From contig CP054185.1 of the NCBI GenBank assembly GCA_015180985.1, positions 3,223,225 through 3,287,224 of the forward strand: a stretch of DNA of 64,000 bases, in the 5' to 3' direction. Position numbers and translations under genes: made by a program. The notes below the pieces were generated by a model. The model worked only from the letters and a program-made list of their open reading frames with translations. It made no database searches and had not been told where the DNA came from. The DNA comes from Flammeovirgaceae bacterium (GTDB taxonomy: Bacteria > Bacteroidota > Bacteroidia > Cytophagales > Cyclobacteriaceae). Of the stretch, positions 43,450 to 49,786 are shown piece after piece. Each line of letters starts with the position of its first letter. Within the stretch, counting starts at the first letter, position 1.

Positions 43450-44652
43450 ATGAATAAGAAAAAGCTATACATTATCTCAACCATTTGCCTGATGGTGGCA
43501 ATAATGGTTTCCTGTGAAAAGCTTGCTCCACATGAACCTGCCGAAGATGAAATTTTGGACGGGCCTGTGGAGGGTTTGAGCAATCAGCAGTATGCCCAAT
43601 TTTTAAAGGGGGATATAGCGTTTAACGATGAGGTTTTTACAGCCCAAACAGGACTTGGTCCTATTTTCGTAGCTAACAGTTGCGGAAGCTGCCACGCAGG
43701 AGACGGCAAAGGACATCCTTTTACAACCTTGACCCGCTTCGGGCAGATAGATGAAACAGGCAATCAGTTTTTACATTTGGGAGGCCCGCAACTGCAAAAT
43801 AGGGCTTTGCCCGGATTTACCCCTGAACAAATTCCTGCCGGAGCTACCTTTTCAAAATTCACTCCCCCTGCCGTAACAGGATTAGGTTTTCTGACCTTTG
43901 TTTCCGATTCGGATATTCTTGCAATGGCTGACCCGAACGATGCGGACGGAGACGGTATTTCGGGCGTTCCAAACTGGATTGATGTTCCTGCTTTTGTTGC
44001 CATACGTCAAAATGCTGTTTCTCAAGGCGGAAAATACATCGGGCGTTTCGGGAAAAAAGCAAGCGTTTATGATTTATTGCAGCAAACCGTAAATGCCTAC
44101 AATCAGGATATGGGAATTACTTCGCTCTTTAATCCTGTTGATGTTTACAGCGGACTGGAGATTGACCCCGAAGTTTCAACACAAACCATTCACAACGTGG
44201 TGTTTTACCTGCAAACACTGAAAGCCCCTATACAGCGAAATCAAAATGATGCACAAGTAATTCAGGGCAAAAATATTTTCAATCAAATCAATTGTGCAGG
44301 TTGCCATAAACCGACTTTAAAAACAGGCTATTCGCCCATTGCCGCGCTTTCATACAAAACATTTCATCCTTACACCGATTTATTGCTGCACGATATGGGT
44401 TCGGGGCTTGATGACGGCTACACTGAGGGTAACGCAAAAACGTATGAATGGAGAACGCCACCGCTTTGGGGTTTGGGACTTTCGCCCAATTCACAGGGCG
44501 GACAATATTTTTTAATGCACGATGGCAGAGCAAAAAGCATTGAAGAAGCTATATTAATGCACGGTGGCGAAGCAACCAACAGCAAAACGCAATATCAAAA
44601 CCTTTCACAAGCGGACAAAGATGCTTTAATCAAATTCTTAAAATCACTGTAA
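43450..44652 (+). CDS. Di-haem oxidoreductase-like (DUF1111/DHOR) lipoprotein
   Basis: 400 residues from ATG 43450; an upstream start at 43420 would lie in the promoter. The signal peptide ends at a lipobox (MVAIMVSC), so it is a lipoprotein. Two CxxCH haem sites are present: NSCGSCHAGDGKG near residue 75 and NCAGCHKP near residue 283. The intervening sequence (GTGLGPIFVAN-type, DPNDADGDGISGVPNWIDVP) and the C-terminal HDMGSGLDDGYTEGN and TPPLWGLGL segments fit the DUF1111 di-haem family, related to cytochrome c peroxidases. In other bacteria such proteins occur with iron-regulated imelysin genes. Its stop overlaps the Rieske start by one base. Redox partner and substrate are unknown. Confidence 0.88.
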   Translation: MNKKKLYIISTICLMVAIMVSCEKLAPHEPAEDEILDGPVEGLSNQQYAQFLKGDIAFNDEVFTAQTGLGPIFVANSCGSCHAGDGKGHPFTTLTRFGQIDETGNQFLHLGGPQLQNRALPGFTPEQIPAGATFSKFTPPAVTGLGFLTFVSDSDILAMADPNDADGDGISGVPNWIDVPAFVAIRQNAVSQGGKYIGRFGKKASVYDLLQQTVNAYNQDMGITSLFNPVDVYSGLEIDPEVSTQTIHNVVFYLQTLKAPIQRNQNDAQVIQGKNIFNQINCAGCHKPTLKTGYSPIAALSYKTFHPYTDLLLHDMGSGLDDGYTEGNAKTYEWRTPPLWGLGLSPNSQGGQYFLMHDGRAKSIEEAILMHGGEATNSKTQYQNLSQADKDALIKFLKSL

Positions 44653-45092
44653 TGGATAGGAGAGAATTTATCAAAACCTGCGGATTTGCCTGTTTAGGAG
44701 GAACAACGTTAACCGTTTTACTTGAAAGCTGTGCAGGCACAAATTACCTTGCACAAACGAGCTATGCAAATAATCAAATTACCATTCCGAAAACCGAATT
44801 TATAAAGGTTACGAAAGACAAATCCATACAGCGAAAATATGTATTGGTGCGACACGATAAATTCAGCTACCCGATTTGCGTTTACAAATTAGACGAAGAA
44901 AATTATTCCGCTTTGTTGATGCAATGCACTCACAAAGGTTGCGAGTTACAGGCACAAGACGATTTTCTGATTTGTCCCTGTCACGGAAGCGAATTTACCA
45001 ATCAGGGTGTTGTTCAAAACCCACCCGCAGAACAAGATTTACAAACTTTCAAAATCTCAACTGACAATGAAAACATTTACATATATCTTTAA
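44652..45092 (+). CDS. Rieske 2Fe-2S protein
   Basis: 146 residues. The N-terminus has a twin-arginine-type signal (MDRREFIKTCGFACLGGTTL) followed by a possible lipobox (LLESCAG). The Rieske cluster ligands are in MQCTHKGCELQ and CPCHGSEFTNQG (C-x-H-x2-C spacing CTHKGC and CPCH). No membrane partner such as a cytochrome b is encoded nearby, so it is not a standard bc1 subunit. It is translated from TAATG at the end of the di-haem gene, which argues for a shared complex or pathway. The next gene begins 26 bases before its stop in another frame. Confidence 0.92.
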   Translation: MDRREFIKTCGFACLGGTTLTVLLESCAGTNYLAQTSYANNQITIPKTEFIKVTKDKSIQRKYVLVRHDKFSYPICVYKLDEENYSALLMQCTHKGCELQAQDDFLICPCHGSEFTNQGVVQNPPAEQDLQTFKISTDNENIYIYL

Positions 45093-46317
45093 AAGAAGTT
45101 TGATTTTTGTAGTCTTGTTTTGCTCTTTCACAAACAGCAATGCACAAACCGATACAACTAAATTTATTCAACGTATTCCTGCCGATACTTCTAAACAAAG
45201 GTTGAATATGGATGCCGTTTACAACCGTCCGTTTCTTACGGCAGGAAAATTGCCGATTGCTATTGGCGGTTATCTGGAAGCCAATACACAATACGCACAA
45301 ACAGACGGAATTTCAGACGGTTTTTCATTTCAGGCAAGGCGTTTTACTTTGTTTTTCTCATCCACCATTGCAAAAAAAATAAAGTTCCTTTCCGAACTTG
45401 AATTTGAAGACGGCACAAAAGAAATCAATATTGAATTTGCGGCAATGGATATAGAATTTCATCCGTTGCTGAATTTGCGGGGCGGAATAGTAATGAACCC
45501 TATCGGGGCGTTTAACCAAAATCACGATGGACCTTATTGGGATTTTATTGACCGTCCAATTTCCGCCACAACGATTATTCCCTCTACACTATCGAATGCG
45601 GGCTTTGGCTTGCACGGAAAATACTTTGTTAAACGCTGGATTTTTGGTTACGAAGCATATCTGACCAATGGCTTTGACGACAATATTATTTCCAATGAAG
45701 ATAACAGAACATCGCTTGCAGCAGGAAAAAGAAATCCTGCACGTTTTGAAGAAAGCAATAGCGGACTGCCAATGTTCACAGGGAAACTTGCCATTCGCAA
45801 CCGAAAAATCGGTGAGTTGGGTATTTCTTATATGACAGGCGTTTACAACAAATGGAAACAAGACGGATTGATATTAGACAGTAAAAGAAGTGCAAGTATT
45901 TTGGCTGTTGACTTCAATACTTCTATTATCAAAAACAGACTGAATATTACATGCGAAGTGGCAAAAGTTTTTGTGGACGTTCCTGAAACATACACACAAC
46001 AATTCGGCACACAGCAATTCGGTGGCTATATTGATATTGTCGGCACAGTATTGAAAAGGAAAATTTTAGGTTGGGACAATGCGAAACTAAATGTGGGAGT
46101 TCGTTTGGAATATGCCGACTACAATCAAGACAAATTCAAAGAAACAGGCGGAAACATTGCAGATGATATTTGGGCAATCGTTCCGTCAATCGCTTTCCGT
46201 CCTGTTGGCACTACCGTTTTGCGGTTCAATTACCGCTATGAACAACAAAGGGATTTATTGGGTAATCCACCTGCCCTGACAGGAGTTATACAATTTGGAT
46301 TTTCGACTTATTTTTAA
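45067..46317 (+). CDS. Outer-membrane porin, OprO/P-like
   Basis: 416 residues from ATG 45067. The signal peptide (KTFTYIFKRSLIFVVLFCSF...NAQ) precedes a predicted beta-barrel with alternating strands: GGYLEANTQYAQTDGISDGF, FSFQARRFTLFFSSTIAKK, FLSELEFEDGTKEINIEFAA and a terminal aromatic strand GVIQFGFSTYF. The layout resembles phosphate-selective-porin-type channels of Bacteroidota. It is the third gene of the DtxR-linked operon and overlaps the Rieske gene by 26 bases. This start is preferred because a longer frame from 45007 has no signal-like N-terminus. It could admit an iron compound or anion, which is only inference. Confidence 0.82.
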   Translation: MKTFTYIFKRSLIFVVLFCSFTNSNAQTDTTKFIQRIPADTSKQRLNMDAVYNRPFLTAGKLPIAIGGYLEANTQYAQTDGISDGFSFQARRFTLFFSSTIAKKIKFLSELEFEDGTKEINIEFAAMDIEFHPLLNLRGGIVMNPIGAFNQNHDGPYWDFIDRPISATTIIPSTLSNAGFGLHGKYFVKRWIFGYEAYLTNGFDDNIISNEDNRTSLAAGKRNPARFEESNSGLPMFTGKLAIRNRKIGELGISYMTGVYNKWKQDGLILDSKRSASILAVDFNTSIIKNRLNITCEVAKVFVDVPETYTQQFGTQQFGGYIDIVGTVLKRKILGWDNAKLNVGVRLEYADYNQDKFKETGGNIADDIWAIVPSIAFRPVGTTVLRFNYRYEQQRDLLGNPPALTGVIQFGFSTYF

Positions 46318-46389
46318 AAATGACTAATCGGACAATTTGGTAACTTGAATGAACTATTGGAGTAAAGAAAGACAGCAACCGCACAGGGT

Positions 46390-46449
46390 CAAGCACATTT
46401 GCAAACCGCTCAAAGCCGACACACAGACCAAAGTTTGCAAAAGAGCTTG
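46390..46449 (+). repeat. Structured hairpin element, copy B2
   Basis: Stem CAAGC / GCTTG, internal loop ACA/AGA, second stem TTTGCAAAC / GTTTGCAAA, and a 26-base loop containing GCTC and CCGACACACA. It has the same geometry and loop motifs as copy B1, with five of the nine inner pairs changed on both strands. It lies downstream of the porin gene, near the right end of the iron-type cluster. The 462-bp space from 46318 to 46779 otherwise holds copy A2 and the antitoxin promoter. Confidence 0.65.
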
Positions 46450-46572
46450 CCCCTTTCCAACCCGATAAAAATTTTTCCTTCCCTTCTTTTTTAATTTTTT
46501 CCCCCGACACGCAACCCGACACAGGCGACCCTAACCTGACAACGACTGACCACGAGCGACAGAACCACAGCC

Positions 46573-46703
46573 GCTAACAAGGGCTTGGCGAAATGCGGGG
46601 TGAAGTGCTTCGTATGAACATTTGTGCTAAATTTGAACTTTGGTGCTTCGATTGAAGTGTAGTGCTAAAAGTCCCGCACTTCGCCAAGCCCCGAACCGTT
46701 AGC
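46573..46703 (+). repeat. Long palindromic element, copy A2 (attC-like)
   Basis: 131 bp. GCTAAC pairs with GTTAGC at the ends. GGGCTTGGCGAA pairs with TTCGCCAAGCCC over 12 bases without mismatch, and GCGGG pairs with CCCGC. Two bases (AA) on the left and six (CGAACC) on the right stay unpaired between the blocks. The roughly 70-base loop holds TGCTTCG and GTGCTAAA repeats. This paired-block layout with one-sided unpaired bases is like integron attC sites. Confidence 0.7.
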
Positions 46704-46731
46704 GTTCATGCCGGTGGACAGCTCCGATAAA

Positions 46732-46764
46732 TTTGGAAGTATATCTAAATAGTATATACCTTTG
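46732..46764 (+). promoter_or_regulatory. Promoter of the RHH/MazF module
   Basis: TTTG at 46732-46735, then 21 bases, then TACCTTTG at 46757-46764. Both boxes match the Bacteroidetes consensus exactly. Transcription would start near 46771, shortly before ATG 46780. Confidence 0.72.
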
Positions 46765-46779
46765 GACAAAGGTAATACT

Positions 46780-47010
46780 ATGAAAAATCTTTCATTAAAA
46801 CTTGAGGACGACATTTTTCAGGAGACTGAGAAAATCGTGTCCAAAGTAAAAAAGAACCGGAACAGGTATATTAACGAAGCTATCGAATTCTACAATCGAC
46901 TTCATAGACGTAGGCTGCTTTCAAAACAGTTGAGTAAAGAATCAAAAATCGTTGCCAAGGACTCATTAGAGGTTTTGGCTGAGTTTGAAAAAATGAACGA
47001 TGAAGATTAA
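46780..47010 (+). CDS. Ribbon-helix-helix antitoxin-type protein
   Basis: 76 residues from ATG 46780. The N-terminal part KNLSLKLEDDIFQETEKIVS and NRNRYINEAIEFYNRLHRRR is a ribbon-helix-helix (CopG/MetJ-like) DNA-binding domain. The C-terminal part is acidic and probably wraps the toxin. It overlaps the mazF frame by 11 bases (ATG 47000), the usual antitoxin-first arrangement, and has its own consensus promoter. Such proteins bind their own operator and neutralise the toxin. The upstream TTG at 46762 lies in the promoter and is not the start. Confidence 0.82.
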   Translation: MKNLSLKLEDDIFQETEKIVSKVKKNRNRYINEAIEFYNRLHRRRLLSKQLSKESKIVAKDSLEVLAEFEKMNDED

Positions 47011-47344
47011 GCAATTCGAAATCTGGATTGCCGACCTCAATCCATGAATGGGGACAGAGGCCGGTAAAATCAGACCTGTCATTATTGTCCAAACAGACTT
47101 GCTTAATAAAGAGCATCCATCGACTATTGTTTGCCCTATAACGACAAATGTAAAGCCGGACTCAGAAATATTGAGAGTTCATTTGAAAAAATCAAAATTT
47201 GGACTCAAGGAGGACTGTGACATAATGATTGACCAGGTGAGAGCAATTGATAACAAACGACTTGTGAAAAAAGTTGGAATAGTGGACAGCGACACAGCAG
47301 ATAAAGTTAGAGAGAATTTAAAAATTGTTTTGGACTTGGACTAA
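47000..47344 (+). pseudogene. MazF/PemK-type toxin gene with an in-frame TGA
   Basis: The frame from ATG 47000 reads KIKQFEIWIADLNP and then meets TGA at 47045-47047. It continues in the same frame MGTEAGKIRPVIIVQTDLLN to the stop at 47344. The whole matches MazF/PemK ribosome-independent mRNA interferases: EIWIADLNP, the GxxxGKIRP motif, STIVCPITTN and the C-terminal CDIMIDQVRAIDNKRL. The stop replaces the residue just after Asn-Pro; CGA to TGA would be one transition. Translation from ATG 47048 would lack the first strand and its conserved Trp, so the toxin is probably inactive. Readthrough or a sequence error cannot be excluded. Confidence 0.78.
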
Positions 47345-47356
47345 AACGGCACAAAC

Positions 47357-47525
47357 GCTAACACCGTGTTTATTTAATTGCGGGGTGTTGTGTATCAATT
47401 GAAATTCGTTTCTTAACTTAGTCCGCTTTAGGCGGACAGTTGCGGAGCAAGTCGCGCTAAACATTCCGCTGCGCTTCATTTTTTAGCGCTCCTTATTCCG
47501 CTCACTGTCGCAAACACAAACGTTA
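47357..47525 (+). repeat. Long palindromic element, copy A3 (attC-like)
   Basis: 169 bp. Left arm GCTAACACCGTGTTTATTTA then ATTGCGG; right arm CGCAAACACAAACGTTAC. TAAC faces GTTA and GTGTTT faces AAACAC. Pairing is weaker than in A1 and A2, and the loop contains a further hairpin, GTCCGCTTTAGGCGGAC, plus AT-rich sequence. It follows the toxin gene by 12 bases. Confidence 0.5.
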
Positions 47526-47547
47526 CCTCGACAATAATAAAAACAAA

Positions 47548-48177
47548 ATGAAAAAATTAGTATCCTTCATCATTCTGGCAACTGTATTAACATCTTTCAG
47601 TACTGACATGGATACTTTTGTTGGAAAAATTCTCTATAAAAACTCATTTACTGACCTGAGAGGCAACGACATCACCAACCAGTTAGCACCCTATTTTGGA
47701 CGAGAGCAACACTACTTCATTGACAACCGGAATTACAAGTCGCACAACGAACAAAATGCCTTGATGCAGTTATATAACGGTGAAACAAACAGCTACTATT
47801 ATTTCAATAAGGACAAGTCTGCCATAAAATACGATGCCGCCATGCAGACTTCGCAGAAGTTTATAGTAACCAACCTTAACAAAAAGGAAAAAATTGCCGG
47901 TTACAAATGTGAGTCGGTTCAAGTGGAGACAGACAATACAACCACAGTGTACTACTTTAACAAAACCATAAGGACCAACCCGGAGAATTTCGCTAACCAT
48001 AACTTCGGTGGATGGAATAAATATTTAAAAGCAACTGGCGGAGCCTTAAGCTTGAAATTTGTAATGACTGACCATAAAAATGGGTACATCCTGACAAGCG
48101 TTGCAACCGAAGTTTCAAAGCAACATTTAACTGCAGCCGACTTTACGGTTCCGGCAGACATAAAACTAACCGATTAA
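47548..48177 (+). CDS. Secreted protein, GLPGLI/DUF4412-like
   Basis: 209 residues with a signal peptide (KKLVSFIILATVLTSFSTD). The mature part is beta-rich: GREQHYFIDNRNYKSHNEQN, YYYFNKDKSAIKYDAAMQTS, KKEKIAGYKCESVQVETDNT. The GYKC segment followed by a strand is characteristic of GLPGLI/DUF4412-type proteins of Bacteroidota, whose role is unknown. It is AT-rich like the genes to its left, and lies 22 bases after copy A3. It may be the last gene of the acquired block; composition returns to normal in the next gene. Confidence 0.65.
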   Translation: MKKLVSFIILATVLTSFSTDMDTFVGKILYKNSFTDLRGNDITNQLAPYFGREQHYFIDNRNYKSHNEQNALMQLYNGETNSYYYFNKDKSAIKYDAAMQTSQKFIVTNLNKKEKIAGYKCESVQVETDNTTTVYYFNKTIRTNPENFANHNFGGWNKYLKATGGALSLKFVMTDHKNGYILTSVATEVSKQHLTAADFTVPADIKLTD

Positions 48178-48258
48178 CTGTACCTGACAATCATTTACCG
48201 GAATGGGGCCGTTCACCGATTAAGGTCATTACCCTAAACCTAACCAACCATCATCCCT

Positions 48259-49704
48259 ATGAAATTAAAAACCTTCCTTGTTATATGCATCACGTTGGTT
48301 GCATTGGCATGCCGTAAGCAAACAACCCTGCCATCCGACCCGGTGGCCGAATCGCAAAAATTTTCACCACCCGATAAAACACCCAAACCACAGGGCACCG
48401 CGCTTGAACTCGGCCTGGCCGGCAGCGCCAAAGTGTTCTGCTCGGCTTTGTTTGTTTCCGGCAGAAGGCCCGAAGAGGCCATCGTGCACAGCATGACCAT
48501 TTTTCTGCCCAAAGAGGCGCACAGCAGTGTGAAATATATTATCGACCAAACTAAAAAATCAGTAGCGCTGATTTACAACGATACGTTAAGGAGGTCAGCC
48601 ACCTATTCCGGTGATTGCGGCTGCATCATCGATACGCCACAGGGCATTGCCTTCACACCACCGGTAATCCTTACAACATTGCCCGAAGCATCCACGCAAG
48701 CATGGCCCATGGGCGATGCTCCTGAAAAAACAAGTCCACGTTTACCCCTCCATTCCGATTCACTAAATAAAGCCATTGAAACCGCCTTCGCTCCAGATTC
48801 CTACACGGCCGCCTTCCTGGTTATCCATAACGGAAAGATCATTGCCGAACGTTACGACAATGAAGCGAATGCCAACATGCAACTGGAAAGCTGGTCGATG
48901 GGGAAAAGCATTACTGCTTTATTAATCGGTCGGATGATTCAGCAGGGGTACTTTAAACTGGATGACCCCGCGCCCGTTCCGGCCTGGCAGCAGGAAGGCG
49001 ACCCGCGAAAAGAAATACGCATCAGAGATTTGTTACAGATGAGCAGCGGCCTTCACTTCCTTGCACACCGCGACCCCGAAGCAAGCACTTACACACAATA
49101 CCTCGACCATTGGTATATCTACACCGGTGCGGTTGATGCATTTACCTACAGTTATTCGCGCCCCCTGCAATACCCGGTGGGAAGCACCGGCCGCTATCGC
49201 AATTGCGATCCGCTTACAGCCGGCTTCATCATTCGCAGGACATGCGAAGAAAACGGGTTACCTTATCATACCTATCCGCAACGGGAGCTGTTCGACAAAA
49301 TCGGCATCCGCAAGCAGGTTTTGGAAACCGATCCGTATGGAAACTTTTTGTTGTCAGGGTATGACTACGGCACCGCACGCAACTGGGGTCGGCTAGGCCT
49401 ATTATGCCTGCAGGATGGCGTTTGGAACGGAGAGCGTCTGCTGCCGGAAGGATTTATTGATTTTGTTTCATCGCCAGCACCCGGCTGGGAGAAACCAGAA
49501 TATGGCGGTTTCTTCTGGATCAATATCGATACCTTTCCCATCAAAGAAAAAGCTTATTACGCAGCCGGTGCCGGTGGGCAGTACACCGTCATTATTCCCG
49601 ATAAAAATCTGGTGGTAGTGCGCATGGGCCATTTCAACGGATCGGCCATCGGTACACGCGCATTGGGCCAAGCATTGGCTTCCCTGGTTAACAATATTAA
49701 TTAG
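48259..49704 (+). CDS. Serine hydrolase lipoprotein, beta-lactamase class C family
   Basis: 481 residues. The N-terminus has a lipobox (ICITLVALAC), so it is a lipoprotein. The SxxK nucleophile is in SWSMGKSITALLIGRM near residue 215, and YRNCDPLTAG supplies the YxN motif near residue 313. A domain of about 150 residues precedes the catalytic part. It is a paralogue of the protein at 17089-18474, with the same segments (AFLVIHNGKIIAERY, LLQMSSGLHF, GTARNWGRLGLLCLQDGVWN). Substrate is unknown; the family includes esterases and D-peptidases. Confidence 0.87.
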   Translation: MKLKTFLVICITLVALACRKQTTLPSDPVAESQKFSPPDKTPKPQGTALELGLAGSAKVFCSALFVSGRRPEEAIVHSMTIFLPKEAHSSVKYIIDQTKKSVALIYNDTLRRSATYSGDCGCIIDTPQGIAFTPPVILTTLPEASTQAWPMGDAPEKTSPRLPLHSDSLNKAIETAFAPDSYTAAFLVIHNGKIIAERYDNEANANMQLESWSMGKSITALLIGRMIQQGYFKLDDPAPVPAWQQEGDPRKEIRIRDLLQMSSGLHFLAHRDPEASTYTQYLDHWYIYTGAVDAFTYSYSRPLQYPVGSTGRYRNCDPLTAGFIIRRTCEENGLPYHTYPQRELFDKIGIRKQVLETDPYGNFLLSGYDYGTARNWGRLGLLCLQDGVWNGERLLPEGFIDFVSSPAPGWEKPEYGGFFWINIDTFPIKEKAYYAAGAGGQYTVIIPDKNLVVVRMGHFNGSAIGTRALGQALASLVNNIN

Positions 49705-49764
49705 GAAGAACCGAAACAGTTAAGTATAACCTAACTGCCGTTAGTGAAATCCTGAGCCAGTCTG

Positions 49765-49772
49765 TATTTTTG
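49765..49772 (+). promoter_or_regulatory. Candidate -7 promoter element of icmF
   Basis: TATTTTTG matches TAnnTTTG exactly. TTAG at 49741-49744, 20 bases upstream, is a possible -33 element with one mismatch. The predicted transcript would start only about eight bases before ATG 49787, so ATG 49793 may also be used. Confidence 0.5.
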
Positions 49773-49786
49773 GGCTTGCTTAAGGA

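Noticed and set aside
44652-45092. Rieske protein as part of a cytochrome bc1 complex
   Set aside because: No cytochrome b or c1 gene is adjacent, and the genome already encodes alternative complex III in this window.
42304-47547. Search for an integron integrase or transposase in the AT-rich block
   Set aside because: All frames of useful length in this block were accounted for by other families; no tyrosine or DDE recombinase motif was seen, so the block is not called an integron or IS.
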